In this document: piece by piece, positions 1 to 8,309 of the stretch
How positions within the stretch are numbered: position 1 is the first letter of the stretch
Layout of the letters: each line of letters starts with the position of its first letter
From: Mucilaginibacter sp. JRF
GTDB taxonomy: Bacteria > Bacteroidota > Bacteroidia > Sphingobacteriales > Sphingobacteriaceae
Length of the DNA: 64,000 bases
Assembly: GCF_015223065.1 (NCBI RefSeq)
Contig: NZ_JADFBY010000003.1
Location: forward strand, 124,001 to 188,000
Direction of reading: 5' to 3'
The notes under the pieces: model-generated
The model's database searches: none
Told to the model about the DNA's origin: nothing
What the model saw: the letters and a program-made list of their open reading frames with translations, nothing else
Translations under genes and position numbers: made by a program

Positions 1-1
1 G

Positions 2-802
2 GTTCGTTATGACAGATTTGTAAATCAATTTGGAACTCATTATATCAACTCGATAACTTATGGATATTCAATATCAATTTTTGGCTCTATTAAAACTACT
101 TCCGAATCAGTTAAAACACAATTTTCTGCATACTTCCGCAATTTAGCCGTTAGAGCTAATATTGATGCGGCGATGGAAAGCTTTTTCTCTAATCAAGACA
201 TAACTATTAATGCAGCAATAGACGCAGGTGGAAACTCATCAATATTTTATCTTACAACGTTTCCTCAAATTCGTGATTTCTTCGACGGCTTAAATAGTGG
301 TAAAATAAAATTATATCCCACAGCTGTTGCATTCAAAGCTACTTCATTTAGGCCATTAATTAATCCAAATGAGTTTCCTAAGATTTATACAATGATGTTG
401 CCATATCCGGGGGAGAAGGCCGCATCCCCTTTTGGAGTACCGAAAGGAACAATCATAGCATATAATCCTATTAATATACAAAATATTATAAAAAGTAATT
501 CTCCGGATAAGGAATTAGAAAATCAAATTCCAGATGGATGGGCGATATGCGATGGTAGAGACGGTACTCCTGATTTACGAAACCGTTTCATTTTAGCTGC
601 GGCTGATGCTAAGGAGTTGTCCACAATCGGTGGACAAGCGGAGCATTTTCATACAGGTACCACTGACCAACAAAATGATTTAGGGGGTATTGAAAAAGGA
701 AATGATGCAGAAGCTCCTGGCCGTCATACGCATACATTTAAAACAAACCCGGAAAGTAATATTCCTCCATATTTTAAGGTGGTTTATATTATAAAGCTTT
801 AA
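2..802 (+). CDS. MACPF (perforin-like) domain fused to phage tail-collar domain, 5' end outside window
   Basis: The frame is open from base 2, so the gene starts left of the window; the ATG at 173 is internal. Residues encoded at 8-43 read YDRFVNQFGTHY, an exact match to the MACPF signature Y-x6-[FY]-G-T-H-[FY] shared by perforin, complement and bacterial BSAP-type toxins. The C-terminal part (about 440-799) looks like a tail-collar fibre domain: DGWAICDG, then PDLRNRF, GG, His-rich EHFH and HTHTF segments, ending in PPYFKVVYIIKL. MACPF proteins form membrane pores; collar domains usually sit in phage tail fibres. The target cell is unknown. It lies in an AT-rich integrated island, upstream of an IS110 element. 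The pore-forming role is inferred from the motif; the N-terminal part is not visible. Confidence 0.8.
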   Translation, partial: VRYDRFVNQFGTHYINSITYGYSISIFGSIKTTSESVKTQFSAYFRNLAVRANIDAAMESFFSNQDITINAAIDAGGNSSIFYLTTFPQIRDFFDGLNSGKIKLYPTAVAFKATSFRPLINPNEFPKIYTMMLPYPGEKAASPFGVPKGTIIAYNPINIQNIIKSNSPDKELENQIPDGWAICDGRDGTPDLRNRFILAAADAKELSTIGGQAEHFHTGTTDQQNDLGGIEKGNDAEAPGRHTHTFKTNPESNIPPYFKVVYIIKL

Positions 803-937
803 ACCCTAAAACTTAAAATTCTATGAAATTTAAATTCGGGTAAACCAAATCTTACTTGCATAATAGGATACCCTACATCAATTTTAAAAGTTTTACTAAC
901 AATACACAATTGAATATTGCCTGAAGTTTAAAAAAAT

Positions 938-1258
938 GTTTTTGGCGAGTGTTGGAAGAATTATCCCCGTTAAATGAATGACATAACCCCAGATGTAATT
1001 ACCAACACAAGCCAAAAACCATATTAAGAATATATAAAACGGCTGAATGTATCATCCGTAGAATTAGGGTAACGTCCTAACAGAAGACTAATAATAAGCC
1101 GTTTTATAACAATTAATGGCAGGTGCTTTATCGACCTTCAAGGAGCAAGCCCTAATGATGGAAATAAAACCCTGCTATTTTATAAACTTTACGACAGGAT
1201 ATCGAATTACAGTTTATCTGAGGTTAAAGACCTAAAGCAAAATATAAAAACCTGTCGT
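938..1258 (+). ncRNA. Predicted IS110 bridge RNA leader
   Basis: Four stem-loops were found by eye. Stem 1: 938-946/1011-1019 (9 bp, perfect) continued by 949-955/1002-1008 (7 bp). Stem 2: 1033-1044/1097-1108 (12 bp, perfect) enclosing a terminal hairpin 1064-1068/1076-1080 with unpaired arms 1045-1063 and 1081-1096. Stem 3: 1115-1123/1171-1179 (9 bp, one G-U). Stem 4: 1191-1198/1251-1258 (8 bp, perfect) enclosing a hairpin 1221-1224/1230-1233. Stem-internal loop-hairpin units are what the target- and donor-binding loops of IS110 bridge RNAs look like. Which unit is target and which donor, and the true RNA ends, cannot be assigned from one copy. Confidence 0.6.
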
Positions 1259-1281
1259 TACTTATTTCTTAAGCTGAGGCA

Positions 1282-2316
1282 ATGGTTATTAAGGATAAGA
1301 AGTTCACTTATTTTATAGGCATCGATGTATCACGCAACGAACTCGATTTTGCAGTGTTGCATTCCGGAAAATTCGTTTTACATAAAGAGGTTTCCAATTC
1401 AACTGATGCAATTGCATTGGTGGTGAGTGAACTGAAGTTACTTCCCAGACTAATGATAAGTAGAACTGTGTTTTGCATGGAAAATACCGGGCTTTACTGC
1501 AATCATATATTAACAACACTAAAGAAATTTAAAGCACACATAGTTCAAGAGAATGCCCTTCACATACGCAATTCTTTAGGTAATATAAGAGGTAAGTATG
1601 ACAAGATAGATGCTATTCGTATTGCGCAATATGCATATAAAAACAGGGACGAACTAAAATTGTGGACTCCAAGACGGAAAGAAATACAACAGCTTGCACA
1701 TCTGACATCTCTTAGGTTTAGATTAATTGGTCTTCAATCGGCTTTAAAAACACCTTTAAATGAGCAGCGTAGCTTTGTAAATAAAGGAGTCCTTTCCGAG
1801 AGCATTCTTCTTTGTAAAAGAAGTTTGGATGCAGTAAAATTAGATATAGAAAACGTTGATTTACGTATCCTTGAGTTGATAAAAAAAGATGAAAAGTTAA
1901 ATCGTTTACATAGTATAATCACTTCAGTGCCCTGCATAGGTACTGTTACTGCTGTTCAAGTAATCATTCGAACCAACGAATTTTTAGATATACGTACAGC
2001 AAAAAAATTTGCCTGTTATGCTGGTGTTGCACCTTTTAGAAAAGAATCAGGCTTGGTAACGCAAAAAGCAAGGGTCTCTCAAATCGCTAATAAAAAAGTG
2101 AAAGCATTACTACATATATGTGCGCTTGGTGCGATGCGCTTCGACCCTGAAATCAAAGCTTATTATGTCAGAAAAGTTGATGAGGGCAAACCCAAAATGT
2201 CAGTCGTTAATGCAGTACGATTTAAATTGATTAATAGAATATTCACCTGCGTTAATCAGGACAGATTATTTGAAAAGGAATATAAAAAAGGACAATTACT
2301 ATTAGCTCATCTTTAA
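1282..2316 (+). CDS. IS110-family DEDD transposase (recombinase)
   Basis: 344 residues, full length for the family. The N-terminal RuvC-like DEDD domain starts with FIGIDVSRNELDF (D15), then MENTGLY (E67) and KYDKIDAIRIAQ (D107, D110). The C-terminal Transposase_20 domain carries VPCIGTVTA and ACYAGVAPFRKESG; S256 is the likely nucleophilic serine. No inactivating lesion is visible, so the element may be active. The family recombines circular donor and target guided by a bridge RNA transcribed from the leader just upstream, which ends about 24 bases before this ATG. Base composition matches the surrounding island. Confidence 0.93.
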   Translation: MVIKDKKFTYFIGIDVSRNELDFAVLHSGKFVLHKEVSNSTDAIALVVSELKLLPRLMISRTVFCMENTGLYCNHILTTLKKFKAHIVQENALHIRNSLGNIRGKYDKIDAIRIAQYAYKNRDELKLWTPRRKEIQQLAHLTSLRFRLIGLQSALKTPLNEQRSFVNKGVLSESILLCKRSLDAVKLDIENVDLRILELIKKDEKLNRLHSIITSVPCIGTVTAVQVIIRTNEFLDIRTAKKFACYAGVAPFRKESGLVTQKARVSQIANKKVKALLHICALGAMRFDPEIKAYYVRKVDEGKPKMSVVNAVRFKLINRIFTCVNQDRLFEKEYKKGQLLLAHL

Positions 2317-2330
2317 TCGATACATTCTAT

Positions 2331-2368
2331 CTACCGTTGGTAGCTATTATAGTTAATTACCTATAATA
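2331..2368. repeat. Two small inverted repeats downstream of the IS110 transposase
   Basis: A 5-bp hairpin (2331-2335/2339-2343) is followed by an 8-bp perfect inverted repeat, 2345-2352 with 2361-2368. They lie between the transposase stop and the convergent membrane-protein gene, and could be the right end of the element or a weak terminator. Confidence 0.35.
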
Positions 2369-2390
2369 CAATTTATTAATAACAACAAAG

Positions 2391-3092
2391 CTATTTTGAT
2401 GTATAACTGAGGCCAGATATCACAAGCATTCCTAATCCTACAGCTAACCAGCTGTAAATTCCTGTTACAAATAAGATTACAAGACTTTTTAACCTACTAA
2501 CATTATTGATTATTCGATAAGCGCCCCAGCTACATAAAGTCCAAATACTACACATAATTATGGTTAAAAGGTCGATTGTTAGTCCTACTATAAACACATT
2601 GTTTTCTAAAATATGTGAATCCCATTTTTTCGTTTCTTTTATTTCAATCAGTTTCTTAAACAATTCTAAATCAAAGGTTTTTATAAATCCGTCTGATATT
2701 ACTCCTCCTATAGAGTAGAGTAAAAACACTAACCCAAATTGGTAGCTATAAATTATAAAATATTTTATAAATGCTTGTTTAGTTCCAAATGTTAACCAAC
2801 CTAAATAAAAGGCAAATCCACTGAATGTGATTCTTATCAAAATAACTACAGCATTAGTTCCGATTTCTATCATTTCAAGCTTTAGATGTCCTTTTTTGAG
2901 AGCACTTAATAAAACGATTATTACATAAGCAATCATAACAAATGTTAGAGCCTCTGTCAAGCGACTTAATTTCTCGTTCTCATTTTTAGGCAACTTATTA
3001 ATTGGAAATTGTCGGGGGGAACCGATAAGAGTAAAAAAACTGATTAGAAACTGAGGAATAGCCTTGAAAAGCTCTTGGATTACTTTTTCCAT
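2391..3092 (-). CDS. Hypothetical multi-pass membrane protein
   Basis: 233 residues, not recognised. About five hydrophobic segments are visible (near residues 48-66, 80-103, 108-128, 165-185 and 200-226), so it should be an inner-membrane protein. A charged loop near residues 140-162 separates the first and second groups of helices. It converges on the IS110 element and stands alone on its strand inside the defence island. An effector or cargo role is possible, but nothing in the sequence shows it. Confidence 0.6.
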   Translation of the reverse strand: MEKVIQELFKAIPQFLISFFTLIGSPRQFPINKLPKNENEKLSRLTEALTFVMIAYVIIVLLSALKKGHLKLEMIEIGTNAVVILIRITFSGFAFYLGWLTFGTKQAFIKYFIIYSYQFGLVFLLYSIGGVISDGFIKTFDLELFKKLIEIKETKKWDSHILENNVFIVGLTIDLLTIIMCSIWTLCSWGAYRIINNVSRLKSLVILFVTGIYSWLAVGLGMLVISGLSYTSK

Positions 3093-3520
3093 CTCGCAAT
3101 AAGTCTTAGTTCAATTTGTAATAGATATATAATACTGCTCAAATTTGCTCAAGGTCATGATTCAACCCTCTAATTTACTGGAAATTAGATATTTCGAGGC
3201 AGGCCATTGTTTGTTGGTATAAAAATGTATAAATGGAATTTTAATATAAATATTGGTAAATTTATTGATGTAAAATAATATGCTAAAATTGCCTTTATCT
3301 CTGATTAGTGAGGTGTATTGCTTTATTACTTACCGTTTCCGTGCATCAATCAAGGACGCTTCCTTTATTTTAAATTTTAATAGCTTGGTAATAACAAATC
3401 ATGAATTAATGTAAGCCATGTTGGCTAAATTATATTTGGTACATTATTCATTCGAATTAAAAATTACAGAATTTTGTACTTAACTTGTCAATTCAATAAT
3501 TTTCAATATACCTTATCATT
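3093..3520. other. 428-base AT-rich intergenic region
   Basis: Divergent spacer between the membrane-protein gene and the AIPR gene. No open frame, RNA structure or repeat of note was seen apart from one TAnnTTTG promoter match at 3431-3438. Confidence 0.5.
3431..3438 (+). promoter_or_regulatory. Candidate Bacteroidota -7 promoter element for the AIPR gene
   Basis: TATATTTG fits the TAnnTTTG consensus. It would give an untranslated leader of about 75 bases before the ATG at 3521. No clear -33 element. Confidence 0.4.
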
Positions 3521-5245
3521 ATGGATAAAATCACAAAAAGTCTTATTACAGAATTACTAATAAACCAAGAATTAACATCTGAGGGTGACTCAAAAGATTT
3601 CGAAAAATTGGTTAATTATTCAATAATTTCAAATGAATACTCAAAGACTTTTGATATTAGTTCAATAATGGTTGGTGATGGAAATGACACCGGTATTGAC
3701 GGCATAGCCATAATCGTAAATGGGCAACTAATTGAATCTACCGATGAAATTAATGATTTATTAGAAACTAATAGTTCGTTAGAAATTACATACTTGTTCA
3801 TACAGGCAAAGACGTCATCAAATTTCGACGGAAGCGCTATCAACAACTTCATATTCGGCGTAAACGATTTTTTCGAAGACCATCCGCAATTAGTTCGCAA
3901 TCTTGATATACAGCGATTCGCAGAGATATCTGATTACCTATACGGCAAAGCTCCAAGATTTCGTGATAACCCTACCCTAAAGCTATTTTATGTAACAACG
4001 GGAAAATGGTCTGATGATGCTAACCTTCTTGCGATAATCAACACTGGCCGAAATAATTTAGAGCAAAAAAACTTATTTAATAGTGTAGCAATTACGCCTT
4101 ATGGAGCAAGAGAACTTGCCAGCGCGTACAGAAAGACAAAAGAATCCATTAGTACTACGATAAATTTTTCTAACAGAATTACAATGCCTCCAATTAATGG
4201 CGTATCTCAAGCATATATTGGATTATTGCCTTTTGAGGAGTTTAGAAAAATCGTTTCAGATGATGAAGGTAACTTATTAAATGTTTTTGAAGACAATGTA
4301 AGAGATTTTCAAGGTGAAAATAATGACGTCAATGGCGGGATTTTAAAAACACTTAACAGTCCAGATTCAGAAATTTTTAGTGTCTTAAATAACGGCGTAA
4401 CAATCGTAGCAAGTTCGATATCTCCAACTGGTGACAAATTCACAATTTTCGATTATCAAATCGTAAATGGATGTCAATCGAGCAATGTTCTCTATAATAG
4501 TAGAGATAGTGAATTTATAGAAAAGGTACAAATACCAATAAAATTAATTGCCACCAATGATGACGATGTTAAAACTCGAATAACTCTCGCGACCAATAAC
4601 CAGACCCCAATCAAAAAAGAACAACTTGCTGCGCTCACTGAATTTCAAAGAGGTTTAGAACAATATTTCAATGCAAATCATGGTGATGATAGATTATATT
4701 ACGAACGTAGAGCTAAACAATATAATAATGATAATTCGGTGGCCAAAGCAAAAATCATAACCGTTCCTAATCAAATAAAATCTTTTGCGGCTATGTTTTT
4801 AAATGAACCCCATAACGTAACAAGTTTTTTCGGGTTGATAGTACGTAGGTTAAATGAAGGTAAACATCAAATATTTATACATGACCACGCTTATGCACCT
4901 TACTACACAAGTTCATTTGCTTATTACAAACTTGAAAGTCATTTCCGTAAACGCACAATTGATTCTGGTTATAAAAAAGTGAGATTCCACATACTTATGT
5001 TGTTCCGAATTCTATTTGAAAAGGAAACCCTTCCAGCATTAAATAATGGGCGAAAAATTGAGAAATATTGCGAGCAACTCTTAAAAATCTTGAGCGATGA
5101 TGCCACTTCCCTATTGGCTTTTAACAGGTGCATAGAAATAATTGAAAAAGCAGACTTTGATAAAGATGATAAGCAAGATTTGAAACTGGTTTCTAAAACT
5201 CGAAATCTTACAGAGTTTGTTTTATCGCTTAACGACAAATCCTAA
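3521..5245 (+). CDS. AIPR-family protein (abortive infection, phage resistance)
   Basis: 574 residues. The AIPR domain (PF10592) is recognised from RDFQG...VN near 261-271, LNNGVTIVA (289-297) and YQIVNGCQSSNVLY (312-325). An N-terminal nuclease-like segment has D60 (GIDGIAI) followed by a strand carrying Q95-x-K97 (FIQAKTS), the spacing of a PD-(D/E)XK core. AIPR proteins are linked to abortive phage infection, and several family members are predicted nucleases. It stands 160 bases before the SIR2 gene on the same strand, next to a type I RM operon. Its own antisense frames are shadows. A defence role follows from family and context, not from visible biochemistry. Confidence 0.85.
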   Translation: MDKITKSLITELLINQELTSEGDSKDFEKLVNYSIISNEYSKTFDISSIMVGDGNDTGIDGIAIIVNGQLIESTDEINDLLETNSSLEITYLFIQAKTSSNFDGSAINNFIFGVNDFFEDHPQLVRNLDIQRFAEISDYLYGKAPRFRDNPTLKLFYVTTGKWSDDANLLAIINTGRNNLEQKNLFNSVAITPYGARELASAYRKTKESISTTINFSNRITMPPINGVSQAYIGLLPFEEFRKIVSDDEGNLLNVFEDNVRDFQGENNDVNGGILKTLNSPDSEIFSVLNNGVTIVASSISPTGDKFTIFDYQIVNGCQSSNVLYNSRDSEFIEKVQIPIKLIATNDDDVKTRITLATNNQTPIKKEQLAALTEFQRGLEQYFNANHGDDRLYYERRAKQYNNDNSVAKAKIITVPNQIKSFAAMFLNEPHNVTSFFGLIVRRLNEGKHQIFIHDHAYAPYYTSSFAYYKLESHFRKRTIDSGYKKVRFHILMLFRILFEKETLPALNNGRKIEKYCEQLLKILSDDATSLLAFNRCIEIIEKADFDKDDKQDLKLVSKTRNLTEFVLSLNDKS

Positions 5246-5407
5246 ATTATTAATTAAGAAAATTGCTTCAGGAAGCTAATCGGGACAGACCGTAGCCTAT
5301 CTACTTCTTTTCTTAGATAAGAATCTGCTCTCAAACCTTTGGTTTCAATGAACTATGCTGATAAGCATAAAAAAAATTAAAACATTTTTTTTTCCAAATC
5401 ATAACGT

Positions 5408-6514
5408 ATGAAAAAAACGGTTTACGTTTTAGGAGCAGGATTTTCTATGGATGCCAAAGCTCCTTCACAAGAAAATTTAGTCAAGAATATATTCAAACTG
5501 TATGCAGAGAATATTCATGTTTTCAAAAAGGGTTCAGTAGAAAAATTCAGACTTTTCCTTAAAGAAACTATGCTAATTCCCGATGAGTTACATGAGAAAG
5601 TACCATTGGAAGATTTATTTACACCTTTAGATAGATGTTTACTTGACAACATATCCTACCGGAACTTAGGCAACAAAGAAATAGTTGAGATACGAAAACT
5701 AATCTACTATTTGATAGGGACTACACTTCAACATGTATTACAGGCCGCCGACAAAGAATACATTGATGTATTTGCTAAATACTTGGTAGAGGTTTCCTCA
5801 AAAAGAAAAAATTATAATTATAAAAAAGTAGATTTAATAAGTGTTATTAGCACTAATTGGGATATTTTATTAGACAATTCCATAAAAAATTACATAAACC
5901 ATAATTTTTTAAATCAAGCAGTTGTGGATTACTGTTGTCATATAAGTTCCTATGAAAAAAATGATGAAACCATTTTACCTGGCCTTGAAATGTTGGGAAA
6001 AGGCGGATTTAATGTTAAATTGATTAAATTACATGGTTCGCTTAACTGGCTACAGTGCCCTAATTGTCATAGACTGTATGTCAAATTCGATGAAAAAATA
6101 GGAATGCAGTCGTTTAATACACCAAGCAATTGCAGACATTGTGACACTAATTTTGAGCCATCAGAGGCGCATCAATTAGTGTCAAATTCAATTATGCCTA
6201 CTTTTATTAAAGATTTTTCCAATCCACAATATAAAGTTATTTGGCAAAACGCGGCTATAGAGATTTCTGAAGCTTCAAAAATAGTTTTTATCGGTTACTC
6301 TTTACCATATGCAGATTTCGAAATGAGACAAATGTTATCGAGGATGGTCAGGCGAAACGCAAAAATTGAAGTTGTTAGCTACGGTAAATCCAGCAGAGAC
6401 CAACAAGTTAAGGAGCTAATTAAGCGATATCAAGTTTTTTTTGGTAATCGATTTAATGGAAAAGTTTTTTCAAAAGGTGCGAAAGCGTATGTTGAAAAAA
6501 AATTTAAAAAATAA
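5408..6514 (+). CDS. SIR2-like protein with zinc ribbon (putative defence NADase)
   Basis: 368 residues. The Rossmann-type SIR2 fold shows VYVLGAGFSMDA (nucleotide loop, 5-16), STNWD (148-152, equivalent to the sirtuin TqNxD), LHGS with the likely catalytic H209, a zinc module of CPNC (217-220) and CRHC (242-245), and IGYSLPYAD (295-303). All key positions are intact. SIR2 domains in phage defence (Thoeris ThsA, DSR, Argonaute-associated SIR2) deplete NAD+. No fused sensor domain is evident, so a partner such as the AIPR protein upstream could supply sensing. A true deacylase cannot be excluded. Start chosen at the ATG directly before the first strand. Confidence 0.85.
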   Translation: MKKTVYVLGAGFSMDAKAPSQENLVKNIFKLYAENIHVFKKGSVEKFRLFLKETMLIPDELHEKVPLEDLFTPLDRCLLDNISYRNLGNKEIVEIRKLIYYLIGTTLQHVLQAADKEYIDVFAKYLVEVSSKRKNYNYKKVDLISVISTNWDILLDNSIKNYINHNFLNQAVVDYCCHISSYEKNDETILPGLEMLGKGGFNVKLIKLHGSLNWLQCPNCHRLYVKFDEKIGMQSFNTPSNCRHCDTNFEPSEAHQLVSNSIMPTFIKDFSNPQYKVIWQNAAIEISEASKIVFIGYSLPYADFEMRQMLSRMVRRNAKIEVVSYGKSSRDQQVKELIKRYQVFFGNRFNGKVFSKGAKAYVEKKFKK

Positions 6515-6715
6515 ACATCCCGATATTTTATCACAAGTGTAGTCATTAAAACCTGCGATTCTCAAATTTGGTCAGTTTCTGTTCAACTCTAAAATTATTG
6601 TTAATAATGTATCAATTTGCCATCTAACTTCTTCAATTCTCAAAAAGGCATAAGAAATTTCATTTTGATAATTTAGATTACCTTTACAAGTTTGTGTTCA
6701 AAAACAACATTTATA

Positions 6716-8296
6716 ATGTCAAAATTAACTTTAGATAAACTGGAGTCTTGGCTTTGGGATTCGGCGAACATACTGAGGGGAAGTATAGATAGCTCAGATT
6801 TTAAAAATTACATATTTGGCTTGCTATTTATTAAACGCGCAAACGATGTTTATGAAGAAGAAGTAAAGAACATTATGCAATTAGAGGGAGTTAGCCGAGA
6901 AGAAGCCGAAAACGAGCCCTTTATTAAATTACCAAGAGAAGCCCAATGGTCTGAATTAAAAAAAGCCACTGAAAATATAGGTACAGTATTGGACAAAGCA
7001 TTTGCATCGATAGAGCGTGAAAATTCGCTTTATCTGGAAGGAGTCCTTACAACTACTAAGTTTGGAGATAAAGACCGGTTAAGTGATGAGGTTTTACAAC
7101 GTTTAATACGGCACTTTAATTTACATTCATTATCTAATAGTGATTTATTTACTCCGGACATTTTGGGTAGTGCTTATGAATATTTAATAAAACAATTCGC
7201 TGACGATGCGGGTAAAAAGGGAGGTGAGTTTTATTCTCCGCAAGGAGTTGTTAAAACGATAGTTCGATTGATAAAACCTCAACCTAAGAACAAAATATAT
7301 GACCCCACTTGCGGAAGTGGAGGCATGTTGATTGAGTCCGCCAAATATATAGCCCAATTACCTGATGGAAAAGTCGGTAACAACATTAACGTTTCACTGT
7401 ATGGGCAAGAAAAAAATGTCGGCACCTGGGCTATTGGTAAAATGAACATGATATTACACAATTTTGTTGAGGCTGATTTACGTAAGGGTGATACATTAAC
7501 TAATCCTCAACATTTGGAAAATGATAGCCTGATGCTCTTCGACAGAGTTATTGCAAATCCACCATTTTCACAAGATGCATGGTGGGGAACTATTGAGGCA
7601 AACAGAGAGGTACAACTTGACAAAAATGGTAGAGAAAAAAAGCTATCTCCCAATTATAATAAGGAAGTAATTGATAGACACGGCAGATTTAGATATGGCA
7701 TACCGCCACGTAGCTATGCAGATTTAGCGTTTCTCCAACACATGATAGCATCATTAAAACAAGACGGTAAAGCCGGCGTCATATTGCCACACGGTACGCT
7801 TTTTAGAGGCGGAGCAGAAGGTGCTATAAGAGAGAGACTCATAAAGGAAGATTTAATTGAAGGCATAGTTGGATTACCCTCTGCTTTGTTCTATAACACA
7901 GGAATACCTGCTTCAATTTGGATTATTAACAAATGCAAGCCGTCGCATTTAAAAAATCATATCATAATAATCGATGCCAGTAGGGAGTACAAAGAAAATA
8001 GTAGTCAAAACACATTGGAAGAAGAGCATATAAGTAATATTGTTCAAACATATGACCAATATTTATCTGATAATATTTTACAAAGCGAAGCCCCAATCAA
8101 ATATTCGCGATTAGTAGATTTTGTACAAATTGCAGATTTTAATTATAACCTTAACATAAGCAGATATATTGATACGCACCAACAGTCCGAATCTATTGAC
8201 CTTAGAGATGTTATTAGTAAAATTAAAGCTTTAGAGACAGAAGAGAAGCTAATCGATGCAAAATTAAGTAATTATTTAACTGAATTAGGGATATAG
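6716..8296 (+). CDS. hsdM: Type I restriction-modification methyltransferase subunit HsdM
   Basis: 526 residues from the ATG at 6716; an upstream in-frame ATG at 6692 would add eight residues unlike the family. The HsdM_N helical domain comes first (LESWLWDSANILRG), then the N6-adenine methylase with the AdoMet motif DPTCGSGG (about 196-203) and catalytic NPPF (about 281-284). It methylates adenine on the host recognition sequence together with HsdS. First gene of the operon, 13 bases before hsdS. All motifs are intact. Confidence 0.97.
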   Translation: MSKLTLDKLESWLWDSANILRGSIDSSDFKNYIFGLLFIKRANDVYEEEVKNIMQLEGVSREEAENEPFIKLPREAQWSELKKATENIGTVLDKAFASIERENSLYLEGVLTTTKFGDKDRLSDEVLQRLIRHFNLHSLSNSDLFTPDILGSAYEYLIKQFADDAGKKGGEFYSPQGVVKTIVRLIKPQPKNKIYDPTCGSGGMLIESAKYIAQLPDGKVGNNINVSLYGQEKNVGTWAIGKMNMILHNFVEADLRKGDTLTNPQHLENDSLMLFDRVIANPPFSQDAWWGTIEANREVQLDKNGREKKLSPNYNKEVIDRHGRFRYGIPPRSYADLAFLQHMIASLKQDGKAGVILPHGTLFRGGAEGAIRERLIKEDLIEGIVGLPSALFYNTGIPASIWIINKCKPSHLKNHIIIIDASREYKENSSQNTLEEEHISNIVQTYDQYLSDNILQSEAPIKYSRLVDFVQIADFNYNLNISRYIDTHQQSESIDLRDVISKIKALETEEKLIDAKLSNYLTELGI

Positions 8297-8309
8297 TTAA
8301 AATTTGAAT

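Larger units (their letters stand above)
930..2385 (+). mobile_element. IS110-family insertion sequence (ends approximate)
   Basis: A DEDD transposase gene is preceded by a structured non-coding leader of more than 300 bases and followed by a short 3' non-coding end, the layout of the IS110 group. The IS1111 group carries its RNA on the 3' side instead. IS110 elements lack classical terminal inverted repeats, so the exact ends cannot be read here. The left end lies between the MACPF stop at 802 and the first stem at 938; the right end lies between 2317 and 2390. No target duplication was recognised. Confidence 0.7.

Noticed and set aside
173..802. ATG at 173 as the start of the first gene
   Set aside because: The frame is open to the left edge and the MACPF signature lies upstream of it, so the gene is longer.
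6692..6716. Upstream ATG at 6692 as hsdM start
   Set aside because: It adds eight residues outside the HsdM pattern; the 6716 ATG opens directly with the typical N-terminus.
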